From assembly GCA_016932075.1 (NCBI GenBank), contig JAFGDP010000115.1, positions 1-10,477 on the forward strand: 10,477 nt of DNA. The letters are read 5' to 3'. Made by a program: the position numbers and the translations under genes. Under the pieces are notes generated by a model. The model did no database searches, had not been told where the DNA came from, and saw only the letters and a list, made by a program, of their open reading frames with translations. This stretch comes from Chitinispirillaceae bacterium. Its GTDB lineage: Bacteria; Fibrobacterota; Chitinivibrionia; Chitinivibrionales; Chitinispirillaceae. Positions 1 through 6,618 of this stretch are shown here, in pieces. Position 1 is the stretch's first letter; each line of letters starts with the position of its first letter.

Positions 1-272
1 CCCGGTCCGAACAGCGTGAGCAGCAGGTCGCCGGTAAACGCGAGACTGTCCTGCACCATCAAACAGCAGTGTCCGTCGGAGTGGCCGGGCGTATGGACCA
101 CGGTTGCGCGGAGGCCGAGGTGGTCGAGAGAATCGCCGTTTTCAAACAGGATGTCGGCGATGGTCGGCTTGATGGCAAGCAGCGGCGAGACCGGCTCTGC
201 GATGCCGCTATCCCGGGGCAGCAGCAAGAACAAAAAGAGAACAGACAGGAACCGCTTCTTTGGTACGCTCAT
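1..272 (-). CDS. Metallo-beta-lactamase-fold hydrolase, C-terminal part, runs off the left edge
   Basis: The minus-strand frame from ATG at 272 reads into the window edge for 90 codons. It contains ENGDSLDHLGL, then VVHTPGHSDGH (His of the third metal-ligand position) and AFTGDLLL (Asp ligand), in the order and spacing of the metallo-beta-lactamase fold. In that family these follow an HxHxDH motif some 60 or more residues earlier, but here the ATG lies only 54 residues before HTPGHS, and the frame closes at a TAG (342-344) 66 bases upstream. No HxHxDH was found in the three frames of 273-393. The N-terminus (VPKKRF, LSVLFLFLLL, RDSGIA) could pass for a signal peptide, but it also sits where the family has a basic/hydrophobic stretch. 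No good ribosome binding site precedes ATG 272 or the alternative GTG at 332. It may therefore be a 5'-truncated or frameshifted remnant. The fold is fairly sure; the substrate is unknown. Confidence 0.55.
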   Translation of the reverse strand, partial: MSVPKKRFLSVLFLFLLLPRDSGIAEPVSPLLAIKPTIADILFENGDSLDHLGLRATVVHTPGHSDGHCCLMVQDSLAFTGDLLLTLFGP

Positions 273-371
273 CCAATGAAAATGTATCGCGCAGCAGTGG
301 TCCAGGAAAAAAAGCAGGAAGAGGCGGTTCACGCACCGCGGCTATGATCTTGATTCTTCGGTTTTGACGTT

Positions 372-390
372 CAATCCGCAATCTACAATC
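372..390. repeat. Three CAATC units at 7-base spacing
   Basis: CAATC occurs at 372, 379 and 386 (GATTG on the minus strand), a short tandem array just past the stop of the FlgM-like gene. It may be a degenerate intergenic repeat. No function can be assigned. Confidence 0.3.
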
Positions 391-393
391 GTA

Positions 394-597
394 TCACTCG
401 TTTCCCGTGGAATCCACATACAGCGGAGCAAGGTCATCGGCAAGCTGCTGGAACACGGCGTCGGAAAAGAAATAACGGCTGGTGATTTTTTCCCTGAGCA
501 GCTCAAGGTAGTCCCTGCGGGCAGGTTCGGGCATCCAGAGAAAGCGTCCACGACGTACATTCGAGGGCTCGGGCAGATAGTCGGCCATACGTTCCAT
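394..597 (-). CDS. Small FlgM-like protein (possible anti-sigma-28 type regulator)
   Basis: A 67-residue acidic/aromatic protein with no signal peptide or membrane segment. Residues 30-60 (around YLELLREKITSRYF, then SDAVFQQLADDL) resemble the C-terminal helix pattern of FlgM-family anti-sigma factors, in which a short REKI-x-SG-x-Y-like motif is followed by a helix ending in an IA-x-x-L-like motif. FlgM binds sigma-28 and holds back late flagellar genes. The glycine usual in that motif is replaced here by Arg41. ATG 597 is used as start; ATG 588 (MADYLPEP) has a slightly better upstream GGA-rich stretch. It is divergent from the HD-GYP gene at 768, and a link to motility would fit. The family call rests on a short motif only; it may simply be an unknown small protein. 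Confidence 0.4.
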   Translation of the reverse strand: MERMADYLPEPSNVRRGRFLWMPEPARRDYLELLREKITSRYFFSDAVFQQLADDLAPLYVDSTGNE

Positions 598-685
598 CCA
601 TGGTTAAGTGGTACTGCATCCTTGCACTGCTTTGTTATGTATATCGTCACGCGGGAAAAAAACCTTTATGGTTTTAATGTCCCGA

Positions 686-714
686 TTGCCTGAGCTGCGG
701 TTGTGAGATATAAT
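686..714 (+). promoter_or_regulatory. Sigma-70-type promoter for the HD-GYP gene
   Basis: TTGCCT at 686-691 (4 of 6 to the -35 consensus), a 17-base spacer, and a perfect TATAAT at 709-714. The predicted transcript starts near 721, about 47 bases before the ATG at 768. Confidence 0.6.
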
Positions 715-767
715 GAGTTGAACAGGCCACCGTACCGGGTGAACCAGACCGCTTGCCGAGGAAATGC

Positions 768-1961
768 ATGGTCCGTTACAATATCAATGATGTCGGCGAT
801 GAGATGGTTTTGGGGGAATCGATCATTCTCCCCTCGGGAAAACTGCTGCTTGCCGCGGGCCAGCGGTTGCAGCAGCAGTACTGCCAGAAGCTCAAGGAAC
901 TCGGCTATTCAAATGTACTGATACAGGTGGAAGGCACCGAAGGGGTGGTTCCTGAAGCCACGATTTCGGAGCGGGCACTCCGGGATATGGGCAATGCGGT
1001 CGAGAATTCCAGCGCGGAACTTGCCGGGGCGTTACATGAGTTCAGGAGCCGGGGAGTAAGCGGTATCAAACAGTTCATACGGGAGAACCGCCAGCACCTT
1101 GGCAAATTTATCATGAATTCCGGCATGGCCAAGGCGCTCGAACAGTTTATAGAGGAGATAGCCAGCCAGCCCATGGTGGTCCTTAACCTGAGCGCCATGC
1201 AGCAGGCCAATCCCGGGCTCATCACGCACGTCATGAACGTGACCATAACCGCGCTCTGCCTCGGAAGGAAGTTCAAGTTTTCGGCCGATGAGATGAAACA
1301 GCTCGGCATCGGCGCGCTCAATTACGACATCGGCCTCATCGGCCTTCCAGGCGAGCTCCTCGAAAAACCGCGGGAGTCGTTCACCGAGGAGGAGCTGAAA
1401 CTCTACCATCAGCACCCGGTATTCGGCTACATCATGCTTTCGCAGAACCACGTCATTCCGCCCACGGCAACCGCCTGCGCCCTGCAACACCACGAGCGCG
1501 AGGACGGCAGCGGGTTTCCGCGCGGAACGCTGGGTGAAAACCGCCCGCCGCTCAAGGACTTTCTGCGCAAAGGCGTGATCCACCGTTTTGCCGAGATCGT
1601 GGCCGTTGCCGATACCTACGACATGTTCCTTTCCGGAAGAAGCTACGAAGGGGCGCAGAAACGTCCGGCCGTGGAAGCGATCAAGGGACTCGTGGGAATG
1701 AGCGGCAGCCTGCTCAATGCCGAAATTATCAAGGCGCTGTTGTCGATCGTGCCGCTCTACCCCGTAGGTACGCGAATAAGGATCATCGACGCGCCGACGC
1801 CGCAGCTTGTCGGCTACTTCGGCGTCGTGGCCAAAGACAATCCCGAAAATCTCGAATGTCCGCAGCTCATCCTGTATGAAACAAAAAACAAACAGAAGGT
1901 AAAACCGATCCTGGTGGATACCGCGAAACATACGGGGTTCGTGATAGAGCTGGTGACGTGA
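768..1961 (+). CDS. HD-GYP domain protein with a degenerate HD motif
   Basis: A 397-residue protein without signal peptide or membrane segment. HD-GYP domains are metal-dependent phosphodiesterases that hydrolyse cyclic di-GMP. Residues 1-135 form an N-terminal region of the kind often found in such proteins. The HD-GYP domain spans about 150-330: His154 (THVMNVT), then LNYDIGLIGLP at 184-194 where the family has HDIGK-x-GIP, His216 (HPVFGYIML), HHEREDGSGFPRG at 241-253 (GYP is GFP), and ADTYD with Asp282. Thus the metal-ligand His of the HD pair is Tyr186 and the conserved Lys after it is Leu190, while the other ligands remain. Activity may be lost or changed, leaving a binding or scaffold role. 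A C-terminal segment (about 331-397) follows. Start ATG 768 is preceded by AGGA at 759-762; an in-frame TTG at 753 is less likely. A good promoter lies just upstream. Confidence 0.88.
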   Translation: MVRYNINDVGDEMVLGESIILPSGKLLLAAGQRLQQQYCQKLKELGYSNVLIQVEGTEGVVPEATISERALRDMGNAVENSSAELAGALHEFRSRGVSGIKQFIRENRQHLGKFIMNSGMAKALEQFIEEIASQPMVVLNLSAMQQANPGLITHVMNVTITALCLGRKFKFSADEMKQLGIGALNYDIGLIGLPGELLEKPRESFTEEELKLYHQHPVFGYIMLSQNHVIPPTATACALQHHEREDGSGFPRGTLGENRPPLKDFLRKGVIHRFAEIVAVADTYDMFLSGRSYEGAQKRPAVEAIKGLVGMSGSLLNAEIIKALLSIVPLYPVGTRIRIIDAPTPQLVGYFGVVAKDNPENLECPQLILYETKNKQKVKPILVDTAKHTGFVIELVT

Positions 1962-2031
1962 GACAGGGTGGTATGTCCCTCCTCCCGACGATATAAAGCC
2001 GTGACCGGTTCTTTCTCTTGTAGCAGGCGAT

Positions 2032-2097
2032 ACCGGATGCGTCGGGCACCCGTCCTCGAATGATGGTTTATCCGGTTCCTACTTTACATAAACCATC
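2032..2097. terminator. Inverted repeats between convergent genes, possible bidirectional terminator
   Basis: ACCGGAT (2032-2038) pairs with ATCCGGT (2070-2076) around a GC-rich core, and GATGGTTTA (2062-2070) pairs perfectly with TAAACCATC (2089-2097). The two structures are mutually exclusive, and the second overlaps the last codons of the minus-strand gene. Neither has a clear T tract, so termination is an inference from the position between convergent genes. Confidence 0.35.
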
Positions 2098-3458
2098 TTG
2101 TCAAAAAAAGCCCCGTTTCGGTAAAAATATACCTGTCCCGGTTTTACCCTGTGTCCGCTTATCTTTTTTCCCGAAACGGTAAATACCGGAAGATTTCCAG
2201 GCCCGCTACTCTGTCGTGCCGTTGACCGGGAACGGTTGACATCAAACGGCCGCGTAGCGTTTATTGACCCGGAAAGCACATAAATATGAACCGGATCTGT
2301 TTTGGTGAACCGGTCGGCAAAGTTGTTCCCCACCGGCGTAATGCTCCTGCCTTCATCATATACCGAAATGGCGCCTGCTACGCCGGGAACCGTAAACGTT
2401 GCCTGCTGGGTGTCCCTGGCGCCGGTCAGATTGATGACATTTACCGCAATCAGGTAAACGAAACGGTCATGGCATTTGGCATTGAATTCGAGCCGACCTT
2501 TCGAATCCGCCAGCGAAACGGTAATGGCGGCATTTGCATCCGGCCCGCACAGAACGTCGGTCAGGGCGGTGATCTGTGCGTTCACCTTTTTAAGCATGGC
2601 AATTAGCGATTCGTTCAGGCATAATTGCGTGTAGGTGGAACCGGGGCATTCCCATGAATGGGTAAAGTAGCCGATTGCATTTGCGCCTTTTACAATTGCC
2701 AGCCAGACCTCGTCTTTCAGTTCATAATCATAAATTCCATCATCGGCGCCGCGTCCGGAAAGCTCACACCACTCGCTCGATGTTCTGGCACATTCGATCC
2801 ACTGATAGGTGCTTTTCACATTTTTCGTATATTTTCTCACCAGTTCGTCCTGACTCCCGCCAACCTTGTAAACCCAGTCCGGCCTGCAGTAACCGTAGAC
2901 CGGATAGTAGTCGAATCCTATGGCATCGGTATACAAAGGGTATTGATAGTACATGGAATCGCTTCCCTTCATCCAATCCGGTACTTTGTCACCGCTGTAA
3001 AACCCCGCGGTTATCGTAAGGAAAGTGAGATGGCCGGGATCGGACGATTTGATGCTGTTGTACTGGGTACGAATCGTTGATGGGGGAATCTTGTTGTCCG
3101 GAAGGTCGGGTTCGTCTCCGAACACCCAGCCAAGCATTGCAGGGTGATTTATTACAGAGCCGGTCGCGGCGCCGCTGGTCCACGATGGAATTGCGTACGC
3201 ATTGTTATCCCGCGCGGCATTGCAATATGCCAGTGCCGAAGAGTTGTCGCCCTGGGCCATGAACGTATTGATGCCATACGTCGCCGTGACAGGGATGCGC
3301 GAAGCGTTCTGCATCCACACAAAGATGGGAAAGAACGGCTTACCGTCAATCAACACCTCCTTGTTGGGACCGATGGTGGTTGTTATTGCTGAAGCGCTTA
3401 AATGTAAAAACAAAATCATCGAGCAAAACATTTTTCCGGAAATCCGCGCCAGACTCAT
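2079..3458 (-). CDS. Secreted TIM-barrel glycoside-hydrolase-like protein with a sorting-type C-terminal tail
   Basis: A 459-residue exported protein. Residues 1-24 are a signal peptide (hydrophobic CSMILFLHLSASA, likely cleavage after Ala24). Residues 34-50 (VLIDGKPFFPIFVWMQ) match the opening strand of beta-galactosidase-like (GH42 or related) barrels. GDEPD at 114-118 offers Glu116 as a candidate acid/base, IGFDYYPV at 180-187 fits another barrel strand, and AIGYFTHSWE at 261-270 another. Residues 305-400 look like a beta-sandwich domain. The last 35 residues (FTVSGKKISG, then VKPGQVYFYRNG and KMVYVK) resemble the C-terminal sorting tails of type IX secretion substrates, which suggests surface attachment or export in an FCB-group bacterium. 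The start is firm: AAGGAGG lies at 3464-3470, just before ATG. The substrate is unknown, probably a polysaccharide. It could also be a non-catalytic relative, as the nucleophile was not identified. Confidence 0.75.
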   Translation of the reverse strand: MSLARISGKMFCSMILFLHLSASAITTTIGPNKEVLIDGKPFFPIFVWMQNASRIPVTATYGINTFMAQGDNSSALAYCNAARDNNAYAIPSWTSGAATGSVINHPAMLGWVFGDEPDLPDNKIPPSTIRTQYNSIKSSDPGHLTFLTITAGFYSGDKVPDWMKGSDSMYYQYPLYTDAIGFDYYPVYGYCRPDWVYKVGGSQDELVRKYTKNVKSTYQWIECARTSSEWCELSGRGADDGIYDYELKDEVWLAIVKGANAIGYFTHSWECPGSTYTQLCLNESLIAMLKKVNAQITALTDVLCGPDANAAITVSLADSKGRLEFNAKCHDRFVYLIAVNVINLTGARDTQQATFTVPGVAGAISVYDEGRSITPVGNNFADRFTKTDPVHIYVLSGSINATRPFDVNRSRSTARQSSGPGNLPVFTVSGKKISGHRVKPGQVYFYRNGAFFDKMVYVK

Positions 3459-3509
3459 GGAGTCCTCCTTTTTCTTCTTTTTTAAAACATACCATAACGC
3501 GATGCTGAT

Positions 3510-3627
3510 TTCTACAGGTATTGAGCGAAATTTCCGCGGCGATCGGACCGGTCTTATCGTAGCGCCCTTATTTCGCTCTGCGGTCTGCAGCCGTATCCGT
3601 CAGCCCGCGCATTGAACTTCTACAGGT
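3510..3627. repeat. Intergenic direct repeat TTCTACAGGT enclosing an inverted repeat
   Basis: The 257 bases between the divergent genes hold TTCTACAGGT at 3510-3519 and again at 3618-3627. Between them AGCGAAAT (3524-3531) pairs perfectly with ATTTCGCT (3570-3577), with inner CGAT/ATCG (3540-3543 and 3556-3559) around the palindrome GACCGGTC. This would form a nested hairpin. It may be a regulatory site or the scar of a small element. No strong sigma-70 promoter was recognised for either gene; the best plus-strand guess, TTGCTT (3665) and TATCTT (3688), is weak. Confidence 0.35.
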
Positions 3628-3715
3628 CCCATGACCGATACTTCCTCGGGGTAACAATCGGATATTGCTTACACCCCTGTTTATTCGTATCTTTATCAGA
3701 CAGACAGGGCACCCG

Positions 3716-5638
3716 ATGAACACCCACACTTACAACAAGGACCTCGACCCGCGACTCTTCGGCCGCGAAGCCACGGGAACGGCCCGTGCCCCCGCAGACG
3801 CCACGCGTACGCAGCAGAAACCAGCCCAGGAGCCTGCCCCTGCGCAAAAAAAAGCCGAGCCGGAGTTCCGCATCACGTTGGTGGAGATCGTGGTCCCTGC
3901 CGACGGGCTCAAGAAAGACTTGCCGTTCGACATCAGCGGCACGATCCAGCCCCTGGTCGCGACCCTCACCAGAAAAAAGGTCCGGCTTGTGCTCATCACC
4001 CGGTACAAAGGGTCCGAGGACCAGATTGGCATTACCGAGGCTGACATTGATACCGGGAAGAACACCTTTGCCGGCAACTGTAAACAGCTTTTTTATCACG
4101 ACGGGTATCAGAAGGACAAAGAGAAGCCTGCCGATGCAAAATTTACGCTCGAAGCCAGGGCATCAGGCACGGGCGCGGAAAAGGAGGCCACCTCAAAGCC
4201 CATCGAGCTGCCCATGGCGACCTCGACGACCGTGCTCAAAAAGGGGAAATATGACGACGCCTGGTGCGCGAAGAACCAGGCCACCCACCCGAAGAGCGGC
4301 AAGGAGTATGTGCCGGACAACAAGGTGAAGAAGCTGCAGGAGAACATGTTCAAGTTCCGGCTGCTCAAACAGGAGCAGATTACCGGGCTGTTCGACGAAG
4401 CCACTGAAGCGGCGGTGAAAAAGTTCCAGGAGCTGGCGAAGAAGCCGGAACGGAAGAAAGCCAGCGATATCAGGATCATCAAGGCCGACAAAATAACGTT
4501 CGACGGCACGGTCGACGGTATCGCAGGAGAAAAGACTGAAAAGGAGATCGCCCACTGGCTCCAGAACAACTGGGTCAAACCTGACCCTGAATTCCGCAAG
4601 GGCGACATAGACGACAACGGCGTCAGGAACAAACACGGCGAGCGGGGTGGGGAAAAGCACCATCCGGGTAGTGGCATTCTGGACTTGCAGAAACAGCTTG
4701 CCGCCGTGGGCGCGTATACCGGCAAGCTCGACGGCTGGTTCGGCGACCTCATGGAGGCCGCGCTCAAGCTGTTCCAGGACAAGGCGTCGAAAGGCGAACT
4801 TGTGGAAAAGGACGGGAAAAAGGCGAAAGTAAGTGACGGCGAGAAACTCAAGGGCCACCGCAACGGGGTAGGCGACGGCCCCACGGTCGAGGCGGTGAAG
4901 AAGGAGGCGGAAAAGGGGAGGAAGGTGGAGGGGGAGTTGATAACCCTGGAAATGTTGAAAATGGCCAACTCAGAGAAGTCGGACGATTATTACCAGTCGA
5001 TTTTGGCTAATCTCAATAAATACGCGAAAATTTATGAAATAAATACACCTGAAAGGATTGCACATTTTTTATCTCAAATAGGACACGAAAGTGGATTTGA
5101 AGCTACTGAAGAAAATTTGAATTACAGTGAAAATCGCATGAAACAGATTTTTGGTTGCAAGGAAGACGGATGGGATGGCTCAGATTGTCCTTCAGAAAAA
5201 AGGAAAAGGCTAAAATTGTGGGAAAACCCATCTAACTATGCGCGCAAGCCGGAAAATCTGGCGAATTATGTTTATGCCGACAGGCTGGGCAATGGCAATG
5301 AGAAGAGCGGAGATGGCTATAAATATAGAGGACGCGGAATGATTCAGTTGACAGGAAAAGATAACTATAAAAAATATACGGAGATTCACAACAAGAAAAA
5401 TCCCGAGGACCAGAAAAACTTTGTTGAAAACCCAGACCTCATATGTTCCGAACTTGAGTATGGTGTCGAATCTGCATTTGTCTGGTGGAGCATGAATAAT
5501 GTCAATAGTCTGTGTAACGGCAGTTCCGAAAAAGATATAGAAATTGTTTCGAAAAAAGTGAATGGCGGCACAATAGGGTTAGAGGAGCGCAAAAAAATAT
5601 TCCAAAAGCTGTATAAGACATTAAGGGGGACGAAATGA
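3716..5638 (+). CDS. Multidomain GH19 peptidoglycan hydrolase, likely antibacterial effector
   Basis: A 640-residue protein with no signal peptide and no membrane segment. Residues 20-48 are a Pro/Ala/Gln-rich linker, and 50-168 are a beta-rich, perhaps Ig-like domain. Two peptidoglycan-binding (PG_binding_1-like) units follow: about 203-282 (VKKLQENMFKF, then DEATEAAVKKFQ) and 321-398 (ILDLQKQLAAVGAYTG, DGWFGDLMEAALKLFQ). Residues 424-636 are a GH19 lysozyme/chitinase domain: RIAHFLSQIGHESG with catalytic Glu458, TEEN with the likely second Glu at 465/466, the signature YRGRGMIQLTGKDNY (537-551) and NGGTIGLEERKKIF (616-629). It should cut peptidoglycan glycan strands or chitin. Hydrolase plus wall-binding domains without Sec signal, with an exported partner overlapping downstream, suggests delivery by a type VI or related contractile system; no such gene is in the window. 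Alternatives are a phage-type endolysin or a chitinase. ATG 3716 (AGGG upstream) is preferred to TTG 3665. GC falls sharply at the start of the GH19 domain. Confidence 0.85.
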   Translation: MNTHTYNKDLDPRLFGREATGTARAPADATRTQQKPAQEPAPAQKKAEPEFRITLVEIVVPADGLKKDLPFDISGTIQPLVATLTRKKVRLVLITRYKGSEDQIGITEADIDTGKNTFAGNCKQLFYHDGYQKDKEKPADAKFTLEARASGTGAEKEATSKPIELPMATSTTVLKKGKYDDAWCAKNQATHPKSGKEYVPDNKVKKLQENMFKFRLLKQEQITGLFDEATEAAVKKFQELAKKPERKKASDIRIIKADKITFDGTVDGIAGEKTEKEIAHWLQNNWVKPDPEFRKGDIDDNGVRNKHGERGGEKHHPGSGILDLQKQLAAVGAYTGKLDGWFGDLMEAALKLFQDKASKGELVEKDGKKAKVSDGEKLKGHRNGVGDGPTVEAVKKEAEKGRKVEGELITLEMLKMANSEKSDDYYQSILANLNKYAKIYEINTPERIAHFLSQIGHESGFEATEENLNYSENRMKQIFGCKEDGWDGSDCPSEKRKRLKLWENPSNYARKPENLANYVYADRLGNGNEKSGDGYKYRGRGMIQLTGKDNYKKYTEIHNKKNPEDQKNFVENPDLICSELEYGVESAFVWWSMNNVNSLCNGSSEKDIEIVSKKVNGGTIGLEERKKIFQKLYKTLRGTK

Positions 5639-6618
5639 TTATGCGATTGACGATTTTTGTTTTTTGTATTGCGGGTATTGTTTTCCCCTTGCAGGCTATA
5701 GCGCAAGACGACACTGTTTCCGCTATCCTTGCTGTAAAGAAAACGGGTGTGATTGTTTTTCATAAAAAAGACGTGTCGTTTATTCATGACAACTCCGAGG
5801 TCATCTTTTTTGCCAAAGATACCGGTTCGCAATCAAAAAAAACCGGTGATTGTTACGGCATTGTTGAGTTAAAGAGTGGCATGACTGTTTTTTTGCCGGT
5901 GTTTGAAAATGAAGGCGGCGTGCCTATAATAGTTGATGCGTTTTCATACGATTTTGATGGAAACGGCAAGAATGAGCTGTTTGTAATTTGCAAGTGGCAT
6001 CAAGTCCATCGCGCGGAGATGGTCAATGGGTTTGCATATAAAGTCACTGTTTTTGCTGATTCGGCCATTTCGATTGGTGGAAATTTTTGCAAGACCATCC
6101 CTTCCGGTACGATAATGTCATTTTTTAAAGAGGGTTTTGAGGGGTTGTTCCAGGGTAAAGAGGTCTCGTATAAATACAAAACCCGGGAAGCGATTCTGAA
6201 TAAATTAAAGCCAATACATCAATCAGGCATTTCTGATTCAATGTTAGTGCATGATTGCTACCAGGCGCTGACACGCACGTACAAGATAAAGCAGCTTGAT
6301 ATATCGTGTGCGCTAAATCTTGTTCGACAGGGAACCCTGAAAAAAATGGCATTGTCATCGTCAAATATGGTTGTTTTTAATGACATCGGTTTTTACCTCA
6401 TAGAAGCGAAAAAATTTGATGAAGCCCTTTTAGTGCTGCGATCAGTAATAGAATTCGATCCCACCCGCACCGTAGCCTGGCTCAACCTGGGCGACGCCCA
6501 ACAAGGCCTGAATAAAACCATGGAAGCAAAGCAATCCTACCGGAACTATATCGAACTCATGGAAAAAAGCGGCAAGGCAGCAAAGGTGCCGAAACGGGTA
6601 CGGGAGTTTGTCCGATAG
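5635..6618 (+). CDS. Exported TPR protein, candidate immunity protein for the upstream hydrolase
   Basis: A 327-residue protein that starts inside the stop of the hydrolase gene (ATGA, 5635-5638) with AGGGGG just upstream, so the two are translationally coupled. Residues 1-23 are a signal peptide (RLTIFVFCIAGIVFPLQAIA, cleavage before QDD), placing it in the periplasm, where a peptidoglycan hydrolase would act. Residues 30-240 are not recognised; within them YDFDGNGKNELFV (105-117) is a DxDxNGxxE loop as in calcium-binding or FG-GAP-like repeats. Two TPR units follow at about 246-277 and 280-312, ending in YIELMEKSGK and PKRVREFVR, a tail I associate with TPR proteins encoded beside secreted toxins. 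The role as immunity protein is inferred from coupling and location; a chaperone or adaptor is possible. Codon use is AT-rich until about residue 270, then turns GC-rich for the last TPR. Confidence 0.75.
   Translation: MIMRLTIFVFCIAGIVFPLQAIAQDDTVSAILAVKKTGVIVFHKKDVSFIHDNSEVIFFAKDTGSQSKKTGDCYGIVELKSGMTVFLPVFENEGGVPIIVDAFSYDFDGNGKNELFVICKWHQVHRAEMVNGFAYKVTVFADSAISIGGNFCKTIPSGTIMSFFKEGFEGLFQGKEVSYKYKTREAILNKLKPIHQSGISDSMLVHDCYQALTRTYKIKQLDISCALNLVRQGTLKKMALSSSNMVVFNDIGFYLIEAKKFDEALLVLRSVIEFDPTRTVAWLNLGDAQQGLNKTMEAKQSYRNYIELMEKSGKAAKVPKRVREFVR

Noticed and set aside
1032..1931. A 299-codon open frame on the minus strand opposite the HD-GYP gene
   Set aside because: It mirrors the HD-GYP coding sequence, has no recognisable motif, and the plus-strand frame has a promoter, ribosome binding site and family motifs.
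4108..4968. Long minus-strand frames opposite the hydrolase gene
   Set aside because: They are rich in Ser, Phe and Pro, as expected from the complement of Lys/Glu-rich coding sequence, and show no domain.
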